Of a DNA stretch of 64,000 nucleotides, positions 8,444 through 17,132 are shown in pieces (position 1 is the first letter of the stretch; every line of letters starts with the position of its first letter). A program made the translations under genes and the position numbers. Where the stretch lies: the NCBI GenBank assembly GCA_000719025.1, contig JODP01000007.1:124001-188000 (forward strand), in the 5' to 3' direction. Under the pieces are notes generated by a model. That model did no database searches and had not been told where the DNA came from. It worked only from the letters and a program-made list of their open reading frames with translations. This DNA is from Kineosporia aurantiaca JCM 3230. GTDB lineage: Bacteria; Actinomycetota; Actinomycetes; Actinomycetales; Kineosporiaceae.

Positions 8444-9655
8444 ATGCCCGACTCGACGAACGCATCGCACGAGCGGTCAGCACCACTCCCAAGCCAGCCT
8501 TCCGCGCCAGACCGCCGCGGGTTCCTTCTGGGGGCAGCTGCACTGGCCGCCACTCCGCTGGCGACCCACGGTTCCGGAAAGCTTGCGGCGGCCGCTGGCC
8601 GACCAATTGATAATCCCGCAACCGACGCCGTCACACTGTCCGGTCGCCGCCGGCTCGGCTCGCTGGAGGTCTCGGGTATCGGCCTGGGGTGCCAGACCAT
8701 GCCGGGCAACCTGTACGGGCCGGTCAGCAGCCGGGCGAATATGATCTCGCTGATCCGAACCGCGGTCGATCAGGGCGTCACCCTGTTCGACACCGCCGAG
8801 GCGTACGGGCCGTTCGAGTCCGAGCGCATCGTCGGGGAGGCCCTGCGACCGGTACGCGACCACGTGGTCATCGCCTCGAAGTTCGGCTGGAACATCGATC
8901 TGGAGACCGGTGAGCGGGGCCCGGGGTTCAACAGCCGGCCCGAGCACATCGGCCCGGCGGTCGAGGGCATGCTGAAGCGGTTGCGCACCGACCACATCGA
9001 CCTGCTCTACCAGCACCGGGTCGATCCGGCGGTCCCGATCGAGGACGTCGCCGGCGCGGTCGGGGAATTGATCTCGGCCGGGAAGGTGCGGCACTGGGGT
9101 CTGTCCGAACCCGGGCTGGGAACCGTCCGGCGGGCGCACGCCACACAGCCGCTCACGGTGATCCAGAACGAGTACAACCTGATGTGGCGGGGGGCCGAGG
9201 CGGAGGTGCTGCCGTTGTGCGAGGAACTGGGCCTCGGTTTCGTCTGCTGGGCGCCGCTGGCCTACGGCTTCACCACCGGCACGATCAATCCGGCGACGCG
9301 CTTCGCCGAGGGTGATTTCCGCGCCATGGTGCCCCGCAACTCGCGCGCGAACATGACCGCGAACATGGATCTGGTTCAGCTGCTGCTGGACTGGGGCGTG
9401 CGCAAGGGGGCCACTCCGGGCCAGCTCTCCCTGGCCTGGCTGCAGGCTCAGCGGCCGTGGGTCGTCCCGATCCCGAGTGCCACCCGCACCGCGCATCTCC
9501 TGGAAAACCTCGGCGCCGAGGAGTTCATCTGGGAAGGAGACGAACTGAGCGAGTTCAATACCGCCCTCGACGGCATCACGATCGAGGGCGCGCGGCTGCC
9601 CGCCCCAATTCTCGCCCAGACCGGCGTCGAGGCACCGCCCCGTCCGCCCTCCTGA
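8444..9655 (+). CDS. Tat-exported aldo/keto reductase
   Basis: 403 residues from ATG 8444 (GAAAGG about 7 bases upstream). The N-terminus carries a twin-arginine signal (DRRGFLLG followed by an Ala-rich hydrophobic run and a probable cleavage site near THGSG). The reductase domain then follows with D and Y in DTAEAYGPFES, K in IASKFGW and H in LLYQHRVDP. An exported, presumably cofactor-loaded reductase fits Tat export of folded proteins. An external source of NADPH is unclear, so the cofactor may be carried along or the role may be different. A strong hairpin follows the stop. Confidence 0.87.
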   Translation: MPDSTNASHERSAPLPSQPSAPDRRGFLLGAAALAATPLATHGSGKLAAAAGRPIDNPATDAVTLSGRRRLGSLEVSGIGLGCQTMPGNLYGPVSSRANMISLIRTAVDQGVTLFDTAEAYGPFESERIVGEALRPVRDHVVIASKFGWNIDLETGERGPGFNSRPEHIGPAVEGMLKRLRTDHIDLLYQHRVDPAVPIEDVAGAVGELISAGKVRHWGLSEPGLGTVRRAHATQPLTVIQNEYNLMWRGAEAEVLPLCEELGLGFVCWAPLAYGFTTGTINPATRFAEGDFRAMVPRNSRANMTANMDLVQLLLDWGVRKGATPGQLSLAWLQAQRPWVVPIPSATRTAHLLENLGAEEFIWEGDELSEFNTALDGITIEGARLPAPILAQTGVEAPPRPPS

Positions 9656-9660
9656 ACCAC

Positions 9661-9700
9661 CCAGCTGACGCCGGCCCCGATAGGGCACGGCGTCAGCTGG
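9661..9700. terminator. Bidirectional terminator hairpin
   Basis: The arms CCAGCTGACGCCG (9661-9673) and CGGCGTCAGCTGG (9688-9700) are perfect 13-base complements around a 14-base loop. The element lies between the converging reductase and regulator genes and runs into the regulator's last codons, so it can serve both. Confidence 0.75.
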
Positions 9701-10562
9701 GGGACTCCACCCGGGTGGCCGCCCAGGCGGCCAGCAGTTCGAGGCCGTCGCCGGAAGGGCTCCCGGGCTCAGCGCTGTAGGTGATCAAGGTCAGGCCGTC
9801 CTCACCGGGCAATACGAGTGCCTCATGGGCCAGCTCCAGGGCCCCAACGGCGGGATGGTGGAAACGCTTGATGCCGGGGCGGTGCACGAACACATCCTGC
9901 GCGGCCCACCAGGTCCCGAACGCCTCGCTGCGCATCGACAGTTCGCCGATCAGGTTCATCAAGTCCTGGTCGTGCGGATTCTCGGTCGCCGCGATCCGCA
10001 GTGCGCCGACCGACTCGCGGGCCACCTTGGGCCAGTCGGAATACAAAGCCTGGGCATTCGGGGTCAGGAAGGCGAACCGCATCGTGTTCACCGGCTGCGT
10101 CCTCATGACGTCGAACATCGGGGAGTAGAGCGCGCGCCCGAGCGGGTTGGAGGCCAAGATATCGAAGCGGTGATTACGCAGGAAAGCAGGCGCTCCGGTC
10201 ATCGAGTCCAGGACCCGTAGGACAGAGGGACGGATCTTGGGGGCGTTTCCGGCGCGCAGAGGCCGTTTCCGGGCGGCGCCAGGAACAGCAGCCCGGGCCA
10301 GGGCGGCCAGATGGGCGCGCTCGGTCTCGTCCAACCGCAGTGCTCGGGAGAGGGCATCAAGGACGCTCTCGGAGACGCCGGCCAGATTGCCCCGTTCCAG
10401 CCGGGTGTAGTACTCGACGCTAACCCCGGCAAGCGCCGCCACCTCTCCCCGGCGTAAGCCCGCGACGCGGCGATTGCCGTGTGAGGCGACTCCCGCTTGC
10501 TCCGGGGTCACCTTCGCGCGGCGGGAGGTGAGGAACGAACGGACCTCACCGTGGTTGTCCAT
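9693..10562 (-). CDS. XRE-family regulator with MmyB-like ligand-binding domain
   Basis: 289 residues from ATG 10562 (GGTGAG upstream); a longer open frame exists but has no better start. An N-terminal helix-turn-helix (LRRGEVAALAGVS, then YYTRLERG) is followed by the ~180-residue PAS-like domain of MmyB regulators (FDILASNPLGRALYSPM; YSDWPKVARESVGALR). Such proteins usually control an adjacent dehydrogenase or exporter gene and are often autoregulated. Here it diverges from a DHA2 exporter and faces redox genes. The likely operator is the element at 10609-10629. Confidence 0.9.
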   Translation of the reverse strand: MDNHGEVRSFLTSRRAKVTPEQAGVASHGNRRVAGLRRGEVAALAGVSVEYYTRLERGNLAGVSESVLDALSRALRLDETERAHLAALARAAVPGAARKRPLRAGNAPKIRPSVLRVLDSMTGAPAFLRNHRFDILASNPLGRALYSPMFDVMRTQPVNTMRFAFLTPNAQALYSDWPKVARESVGALRIAATENPHDQDLMNLIGELSMRSEAFGTWWAAQDVFVHRPGIKRFHHPAVGALELAHEALVLPGEDGLTLITYSAEPGSPSGDGLELLAAWAATRVESPS

Positions 10563-10608
10563 GCTCACCAGGCTAAGCAACCATGCCCAGAGCTGGGGGT
10601 CTCTGTCA

Positions 10609-10629
10609 TTACCCCTAACAACGGTCACT
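10609..10629. promoter_or_regulatory. Motif TTACCCCT-N5-CGGT-N-ACT (copy 2)
   Basis: Same fixed positions as the element at 8354-8374, located 47 bases upstream of the regulator start and 72 bases before the exporter start. This is a fitting place for autoregulation and for control of the exporter. Confidence 0.45.
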
Positions 10630-10700
10630 CCCTCAAAGGCCTGTGAACCGGTTTCCTGGAATCCGTTGAGCGAGTCAGGAACCAACCGTAGAAGGTCGTC

Positions 10701-12113
10701 ATGTCCTCCCTATCCACTCAGAAGGTCGCCCCGGCCGGCAATGACGCCAGCACCACCTCGCGCACACCGCACACCCGGGCCACCCTGGTGGTGGCCATGC
10801 TCGGCTTCGCCGTCGTCACCCTGGACACCCAGGTGGTCAACGTGGCCCTGCCAGACATCAACCGCGACTTCGGCGGCGATCTGACCGGCCTGCAGTGGGT
10901 GGTCACCGGGTACACCCTGATGTTCTCCGCGCTCCTGCTGTTCGCCGGGACGCTGTCGGACCGGATAGGGGCCCGGCGGGCCTACGGCATCGGCATGTCG
11001 GTTTTCGTCCTGGCCTCCGCGGCCTGCGGCCTCGCTCCCAGCCTGGGCTGGCTGATCGGGGCCCGGCTGGTGCAGGGCATCGGGGCGGCACTGGTCACCC
11101 CAACCTCCTTGGCCCTGATCCGCGCCGCTTACCAGGACAGCGCCGAACGAGCCCGGGCCATCGCCTACTGGGCCATGGGCGGCTCGATCGCCGCTGCGGC
11201 CGGGCCGGTGCTGGGCGGTGCGCTGACCGAACTGGACTGGCGGCTGATCTTCTTCCTCAACCTGCCGGTCGGGGCCGTGGCCCTGCTCGTGCTGCGCGGT
11301 GCGGCCGATTCCCCTCGGCATGTGGTCCCCTTCGACATCACCGGGCAGATCTCCGCGATTGCCGGGCTGGGAGCGCTCACCTACGCCGTCATCGAGGGTG
11401 GCGAGATCGGCTACGGAGAACCGCGGATCGTCATCGCGTTTGTGGTCGCGGTGCTTGCCGTCGGGGTGTTCCTTACGGCCCAGGCGCGCGGACGTCACCC
11501 CATGGTTCCGCTGGACTTGTTCACCTCCCGCACCATGAGTGTCGCCTTGATCGTCGGTTTCCTCGGAATGGTCGGCTTTTACGGGGTCGTGTTCCTGCAG
11601 AGCCTCTATTTTCAGCAGCAGCGCGGGGCCTCCCCGCTTCAGACCGGTCTGCTCTTCCTGCCTATGACCGGCCTGGTCGCGCTGCTCAACCCGCTCGCTG
11701 CCCGAGTAGCCAACCGGTTCGGCCCGGCCACCGCCATCATCGGCGGCCAGCTCGTAATGGCAGCCGGGCTCGCCGGGCTGGTGCTGTTACCTGGCGACGC
11801 CCCGCTGATCCTGATCGCTGCAGTCATGGTCGGGGTCGGGGTCGGGGGATCCTTCACCGTCCCGCCCATCACCGCACTCATCCTCGACAGCGTCCCGCAC
11901 CATCGGGCCGGCACCGCCAGCGGCGTTTTCAACACCTTCCGCCAGATGGGTGGATCGCTGGGCGTCGCGGTCTACGGCGCCGTTGTCTCCACCCAGCCGA
12001 CCTTCCAGCGGGGTCAACACATCAGTCTCGCCGCCACCGCCGTCCTGCTCCTTCTCACCGCTACGGCGAGCCTGGCCCTGCGCGCCCCGGCCGCTTCTAC
12101 GGAGGCGGCATGA
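10701..12113 (+). CDS. DHA2-type MFS drug/proton antiporter
   Basis: 470 residues with the regular hydrophobic segments of an MFS protein. Diagnostic stretches are VVTLDTQVVNVALPDI in TM1, motif A as GTLSDRIGARRAYG, and the motif C region GPVLGGALTELDWR. These fit the EmrB/QacA (DHA2) branch, which exports small toxic compounds across the cytoplasmic membrane using the proton gradient. It is divergent from the MmyB-type regulator and probably controlled by it. Its stop overlaps the ATG of a decayed flavodoxin gene by 4 bases, so an operon once continued here. Confidence 0.9.
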   Translation: MSSLSTQKVAPAGNDASTTSRTPHTRATLVVAMLGFAVVTLDTQVVNVALPDINRDFGGDLTGLQWVVTGYTLMFSALLLFAGTLSDRIGARRAYGIGMSVFVLASAACGLAPSLGWLIGARLVQGIGAALVTPTSLALIRAAYQDSAERARAIAYWAMGGSIAAAAGPVLGGALTELDWRLIFFLNLPVGAVALLVLRGAADSPRHVVPFDITGQISAIAGLGALTYAVIEGGEIGYGEPRIVIAFVVAVLAVGVFLTAQARGRHPMVPLDLFTSRTMSVALIVGFLGMVGFYGVVFLQSLYFQQQRGASPLQTGLLFLPMTGLVALLNPLAARVANRFGPATAIIGGQLVMAAGLAGLVLLPGDAPLILIAAVMVGVGVGGSFTVPPITALILDSVPHHRAGTASGVFNTFRQMGGSLGVAVYGAVVSTQPTFQRGQHISLAATAVLLLLTATASLALRAPAASTEAA

Positions 12114-12417
12114 CCGAGCCGCTCCCATCGGCGAAAAGTGTTCTGGTGGTCTTCTTCTCTCGCGCCGGTGAGAACTATTACTACGGTGATCGCAGGGATC
12201 TGAAGGTCGGGAACACAGAGGTCGTCGCGCAGATGATCAGAAACAACTCAACTGTGACCTCTACCGGATCGAGGCCGCCGACCCCACCTACGCGATGAGT
12301 GGATTGGGGACGACCGAACGGGACTACGCGGATTCCTGCCGCGGGGCAACCATCGGCAAGGGACTCGCGGTGCCGGGCGAGAAGGCACGGAACGCCGGTC
12401 CGGACGTCGAAAAATGA
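12110..12417 (+). pseudogene. Flavodoxin pseudogene with internal deletion
   Basis: The frame starts normally (VLVVFFSRAGENYYYG, KVGNTEVVAQMI), matching the intact flavodoxin at 13840. After a frameshift near 12245 it continues as CDLYRIEAADPTYA, then jumps straight to a C-terminal stretch (MSGLGTTERDYA, GATIGKGLAVPGE) and stops at 12415. Relative to the intact copy about 75-85 central residues, including the SPIWN flavin loop, are missing. Gene order suggests it was coupled to the MFS gene. The product cannot bind FMN normally. Confidence 0.8.
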
Positions 12418-12475
12418 CTGCATCGGATCGGTTTGCTCGGCCAGTAACATCCTTAACCAAAGAATGGAAAGCATC

Positions 12476-13204
12476 ATGAGTAACTCCGACAGCCGCGTAG
12501 CCGTCATCACCGGCGCATCCTCCGGCATCGGCGCGGCCACCGCCCGGGCCCTGGCCGCCGACGGGTACCGTGTCGCCCTGCTCGCCCGCCGGGTTGACCG
12601 GATCAAGGCTCTGGCCGACGAACTCGGCGACGGCTCGATCGCGATCCCGGCCGACGTCACCGATCGCGAGTCGATGGTCGCCGCCGCCGAGCGGGTCAAG
12701 GCCGAGCTCGGCCGCGTTGACGTGCTGGTCAACAACGCCGGCGTGATGTTGCTGGGGCCGTTCGAGACCGGGCAGCGTGACGACTACCGGGCGATGGTGG
12801 AGGTGAACCTGCTGGGGTCGATCACGGCCACCGAGGTCTTCCTCGACCAGCTCAAGGACGGCGGCGGTGATCTGGTGAACATCTCCTCGGTGGCGGGCCG
12901 GACCGCGCGGGCCGGTAACGCCGTCTACGCAGCCACCAAGTGGGGCACGAACGGCTGGTCGGAGTCCCTACGGCAGGAACTACTGCCGGACGTCCGGGTG
13001 ACGGTCATCGAGCCGGGGGTCGTGGACACCGAACTCCCGCAGCACATCACCCACGAGGCCACCCGTGAGGCCGTGCAGCAGGGCTACGACGTGGCCACTG
13101 TAAAGCCCGAGGAGGTGGCCGAGATCATCGCTTTCGTGCTGGCCCGGCCGCGGCACCTGGTGATCAACGAGATTCTGCTGCGCCCGGCCACCCAGCTGGG
13201 CTGA
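12476..13204 (+). CDS. Short-chain dehydrogenase/reductase (classical SDR)
   Basis: 242 residues from ATG 12476, preceded by GGAAAG. The cofactor loop TGASSGIG is at residues ~13-20, the basic pair after beta2 (ARRVDR) indicates NADPH, and NNAG and the catalytic S...YAATK motif are intact. The substrate is a carbonyl or alcohol of unknown identity. It lies inside the redox island between a dead flavodoxin gene and a dead aldo/keto reductase gene, and appears to be the only intact gene between 12.1 and 13.8 kb. Confidence 0.9.
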   Translation: MSNSDSRVAVITGASSGIGAATARALAADGYRVALLARRVDRIKALADELGDGSIAIPADVTDRESMVAAAERVKAELGRVDVLVNNAGVMLLGPFETGQRDDYRAMVEVNLLGSITATEVFLDQLKDGGGDLVNISSVAGRTARAGNAVYAATKWGTNGWSESLRQELLPDVRVTVIEPGVVDTELPQHITHEATREAVQQGYDVATVKPEEVAEIIAFVLARPRHLVINEILLRPATQLG

Positions 13205-13208
13205 GAAA

Positions 13209-13242
13209 ACGGGCTGCGGCCGGGTGCCCGGCGGCTGCCCGT
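13209..13242. terminator. Two-tier hairpin after the SDR gene
   Basis: The outer arms ACGGGC/GCCCGT (13209-13214, 13237-13242) and inner arms GCCGGG/CCCGGC can form one long interrupted stem. It begins 5 bases after the stop and lies before the converging reductase pseudogene. Confidence 0.5.
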
Positions 13243-13256
13243 TGTTCGTGATCAGA

Positions 13257-13735
13257 TCAGAAAAAGGTGGGTTCGCGCGGCGTGTAAGCCTCTTCGAGGG
13301 CGGTGACCTTCTCGTCGGCGAGTTCGATGTCCATGGCCGCGACTTGACCCGGGGTGGCGCCGTGCGTGTCGGCCAGGCCGCGCCCCAGGTCGACGACGGC
13401 CTGGTTGGCCTGGAGAGCTTCGGGGGTGAAGCAGGGGAGCGTGGTGCGGACGTCGTCGGCGGCGAACTGCTGATCGGCGGTGAGCTTGCCGGTCAGGAAG
13501 CCCCGGCCCAGCGGACTGAAGGGCACGGAGCCGAGGGTTGCCAGGGCCTCGCCGACGAGTTCCTCGTTGACGAGCGGCCCGTGCATCTCGGCGGTGTCGA
13601 AGAGATGTGACCCCGCGTTCGGCCGCCGCCCGAACGACGCTGATCATCTCGTCCCGGTCGCCCGGATTGGGGCCATAGGTCGCGCTCATCCCCGGCGTTG
13701 ATTCCAAAACCAAGCCACCGAAAGTGGTTTCTGCG
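13257..13735 (-). pseudogene. Aldo/keto reductase pseudogene with several lesions
   Basis: Reading leftward, GMSATYGPNPGDRDEM and AAAERGVT match an AKR N-terminus. A frameshift follows near 13600, then MHGPLVNEELVGEAL. The sequence next skips to FSPLGRGFLTGKLT and finally to the C-terminal IELADEKVTALEEAYTP, having lost the block with the VPIPGT cofactor loop. Catalytic Lys and His regions are absent. At least two deletions and two frameshifts are needed to explain it. It resembles the intact reductases at 6.3 and 8.4 kb. Confidence 0.8.
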
Positions 13736-13839
13736 TTCCCACGAGGTGCTCAGGGGGTCTATGACGGTACCTCCCTCGCGGACGCGACCGGTCCTACCGT
13801 GGTAGTCGCCGAACTGCTCACGGAAAAAGAAGGACGACA

Positions 13840-14547
13840 ATGGACCAGCCCACTCCACGCCGGCTCTTCCTGCAGGCGGGCCTGGCCGGTATAGGACTGG
13901 CTGCAACGGTTTCGGCCTGCTCGGACGATGCAGACGATCCGCCGCCGACCAGCGGATCGTCGCGCGAGCCCGCCACCCCCACCGCAACTGCCACCTCAAC
14001 CGCTTCTGGATCAGACGCGGGTTCGCGGTCCAATGTGCTGCTGGTGTACTTCTCACGTGCCGGCGAGAACTATTTCAACGGAGGAAGAAAGACCCTCAAA
14101 GTAGGGAACACCGAAGTGCTGGCCAACATGATCGCGGACCGGGTCACGTGTGACGTCTACCGGATCGAGGCGGCCGATCCCTACCCCGAAGCCTACGAGC
14201 CGACCGTCGAGCGGAATGTGCAGGAAGAGAGCGCCGACGCCCGGCCAAGGATCGCCGGTTCCCTGCCGGACCTGGCGGATTACGACACGGTGCTGGTCGG
14301 CAGTCCTATCTGGAACACCCGGGCCCCCATGATCATGTCCACCTTCACCGAAGGGGTTGACCTGGCCGGTAAAACGGTCCTGCCCTTCGTCACCTACGCC
14401 GTCAGTGGGATGAGCGGGGTGGACTCCGACTATCGCACGGCGCTGCCGGACAGTCAGGTTAGAGACGGGCTCGCCGTTCGCGGAGAAGTCGTCTCGGAGG
14501 CAGCCTCCGACCTTGAAGACTGGCTCAGCACAGCCGGTCTCGCCTGA
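13840..14547 (+). CDS. Exported flavodoxin-like lipoprotein
   Basis: 235 residues, AAGGAC just before the ATG. The N-terminus has paired Arg (TPRRLFLQAG) and a lipobox (VSAC), so it is probably a Tat-exported lipoprotein anchored outside the membrane. The flavodoxin_4 domain follows a Ser/Thr/Ala linker: VYFSRAGENY as the phosphate loop, GSPIWNTRAP as the flavin contact and GLAVRGE near the end. It may reduce quinones or other acceptors at the envelope. It is the intact counterpart of the pseudogene at 12110. An exported lipoprotein gene (now broken) follows 8 bases later. Confidence 0.85.
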   Translation: MDQPTPRRLFLQAGLAGIGLAATVSACSDDADDPPPTSGSSREPATPTATATSTASGSDAGSRSNVLLVYFSRAGENYFNGGRKTLKVGNTEVLANMIADRVTCDVYRIEAADPYPEAYEPTVERNVQEESADARPRIAGSLPDLADYDTVLVGSPIWNTRAPMIMSTFTEGVDLAGKTVLPFVTYAVSGMSGVDSDYRTALPDSQVRDGLAVRGEVVSEAASDLEDWLSTAGLA

Positions 14548-14555
14548 ACCGTTCC

Positions 14556-15868
14556 ATGAACAGCTCCCGACGCGTGATCCGAAGGCCGGCGATCCTGGCC
14601 GTGGCCTTGCTGGGGCTGGTCCTGAGTGGCTGTACGGCTGGGCGTTCCGAAGCAGGCCGGTCCGGCTCCCCCCGGAATGATGATGCGCAAAGCGTCCGGG
14701 TATCGGCGAGCGCGCGCGTCAGCGGCGTGTACTCAATGCTCGAATCCATTGTCGTCGAGTACGGCGACCGAGTTGCCCTTCCCGATCGGAAGCCCGGAGA
14801 CCTGTTCCAGGTCGAAGACGCGGCTGAGGACGGTGCCGAGAGGACGGTCACGGCCGTTTACACCAACGACCGGGTCGAGGTGCGGCCCGACCAGCGTTCG
14901 GTTCCCGGCCGCTACGTCATCGTCCAGTTGTCGTCGGTGGAGAACCCAGATCCGGACAGTCTGCGTCCTTGGTCGCCGAAAAGTACGGCCGGACGAGCGG
15001 TATCGTCTGATGGCACCAGCGCTCGTCGCACTGACTACTCCGGCCTGCACATCCGGCAGAAGATGGATGTGCGCAGCGACAGCGACACGATGCTGCGTCC
15101 GAGCGGGGAACTTCCCACCCTGCAGTGGAAAAACGTCGCTTGGCCCCAGTTCGAGAACTTCACCATTGACTCGGTGCTCCGCGAGGGCCAAGAGGATATT
15201 CACTACAGCTTCTACCTACCCCCCGACTATGACAAGCGCCGCCGGTACCCGATGGTCGTCACCCTGCCCGGCTACGGGGAACTGCTGCACTCGAACGACG
15301 AGAGCACCTTGGGCATCAACGTCTTCGGTAGCAGCAACGTGCTGGCCTGGACCCAGACCGGTGAAGACGTAATCGTCGTGAGCCCACAGCTGACCGACTG
15401 GGGTGAAACGTCGGCGGCCCAGACGCTCGCGCTGACGCAGCACTTCCTCGAGCACTTCGCGGTCGACCGCCGACGCGTCTACGCCATGGGCTACTCGGCA
15501 GGCGGCGAAACCATGTCCCAGGTCGTCGGGGCCCGGCCGGACCTGTTCGCGGCATACGTACATACCAGCTCGCAGTGGGACGGCGGTTACGACGACGTCG
15601 TTCCAGCCGCACTCCGGTGTACATCTTCATGGCCAGGAACGACGAGTACTACGGTGCGGAGCGGGCCCGTCAGGCCTACGACGCGCTGGTGAGCCGCTAT
15701 CGCCGTGAAGGTCTCAGCCAGGCCGGAATTGACGCGCTGGTCGTTCTGAAACTACTTTGAGGCCGGTACTTCAACCGATTCGGGATCTCCTACTACCACG
15801 CCGGCGGGATGGTCGCGGTCGAGGACCAGGGACTTGTCCGATGGGTTCTTGCGCAGAGACGCCGCTGA
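14556..15868 (+). pseudogene. Alpha/beta-hydrolase (esterase/peptidase) lipoprotein, frameshifted with in-frame stop
   Basis: The first ~350 codons read as a lipoprotein (LVLSGC lipobox) with an alpha/beta-hydrolase domain: YPMVVTLPGYG and the nucleophile elbow GYSAGG. Near 15605 the frame shifts, and the continuing frame gives TPVYIFMARNDEYYG (acidic residue region). It then meets TGA at 15758-15760 and continues in the same frame with YFNRFGISYYHAGG (expected His) to the stop at 15866. The catalytic Asp and His are thus separated from the Ser by two lesions. Without readthrough the product is inactive. Confidence 0.8.
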
Positions 15869-15949
15869 TCATGTCGATCCCGTGTGCGAGGCGACAGGCC
15901 GCGGAAGTGGTCTTTACCAGGGCCTGTCTGCTGGGGTGGGTGCCCGCAT

Positions 15950-16825
15950 GAGGTCTGGAACAAGCAGCGGAAAGAAGAGTCCTCATCGACGTCGAAGACG
16001 TCGCCTTGGGGCACCAGTCCCGCATGCGCTGGAACACTCGCGATGCCTGGATCGTGTCCCCAGCCGTGACCCATGAGGCGGTTATCGACGAGGACACGTT
16101 CCGCAAGGCGCAGACTGCGATCGAGGAGCAAGGGCGCCGGAACGCGGACCCGGGTGCTCCTCGCGCGAGGCGTCGCTCCAGTCGGCCGTATCTACTCCGT
16201 GGGGTCATCACCTGCGGCCGCTGCGATCGGCACATGGAGGGGAGCTGGAACAACGAGCGCCCCCACTACCGCTGCAAGCTGAAGCCGGCTGACGTTGCCT
16301 TGGCGACGAAGGGCCGTCCCAAAAGTGTGTACGTGCGCGAGGACAAGATCGTGCTTCACGTGGACCTGTGGCTGGACCATCTCTTCTTCCCAGCACGCCG
16401 TGGGGAAACGGTCGATCTCCTGCGGGAAGGCGGCGAGGATGCGTCGCTGAAGGCCCGGCGCGACGCGCTGAGGGCGAAGTCGGCCGCTTGTGCGGTGAAG
16501 CTCACCGCCACCGGCAAGCTGGAGGCTGGTGCCGATCCGGCCATGATCGCTCAGAGGACGGGCGAGGTTGTGACCGAGCGTGCGTCTCGAACGGGCGCTG
16601 CGGCAACTCGAGCCTTCTGGACAGCTGTCACAGCGAGAATTGCTGCAGGTCATCGACGAACTGGCCAAGCTGTCGGAGGCATTGAAGAAGGCCGAGCCGC
16701 GGGATAGAGCTGAGCTCTATCTGCAACTCGGCCCTCGCCTCCGCTACGAGGAGGCTAATCGCCTGGTCAAAGCGACGATCAACGTTCAACCATGTACCAC
16801 TGCAGGTGTCCGAGGGGGGACTTGA
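15950..16825 (+). pseudogene. Serine recombinase C-terminal remnant (relic copy 2)
   Basis: VWNKQ, then after a one-base loss VLIDVEDVALGH, RMRWN, a recombinase middle region and a zinc-ribbon start (ITCGRCDRHMEG, HYRCKL). A second shift near 16570 leads to the coiled-coil tail (ALRQLEPSGQ, LAKLSEALKKAE), which ends inside the tRNA-Leu gene. The catalytic resolvase domain (Ser nucleophile) is entirely missing. The gene is dead. Its abutment to the tRNA 3' end suggests the former element used or lay beside that site. Confidence 0.85.
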
Positions 16826-16892
16826 ACCCCCATGCCCGATAAAGGGCACTAGCACCTCAAGCTAGCGCGTCTGCCTATTCCGCCACCCGGAC
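16807..16892 (-). tRNA. tRNA-Leu (anticodon GAG)
   Basis: On the minus strand the acceptor arms GTCCGGG and CTCGGAC pair over seven positions with one G-T. The anticodon loop CTTGAGG sits on a GCTAG/CTAGT-type stem. There is a long variable arm (GCCC...GGGC, as expected for Leu) and a T-loop GGTTCAAGTCCC. Position 16807 supplies the discriminator A. CCA is not encoded. It reads CUC codons. The tail of the recombinase relic overlaps its 3' end. Confidence 0.95.
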
Positions 16893-17132
16893 TTACTCTT
16901 GGGGTTGACCCCCTCGAGCGGTCACGAGATTAGCATGAACCAGGGGTGGCTGTTGCACGCCCGGCGCCCGACCGACATGTGTCGCAAAGGCCACGTACCG
17001 TGACGGCGGCTCGTGCTCGTCAGTCAGGGCCCGGCCCTCGCAAAGCGGCGGCGAGAGCACTCCGGTGCCCGAGGCCCGAAACCGGATGGCGGTCACGAAC
17101 GGGCGGGGTCGGTGACGACGTAGGGTCCCAAT

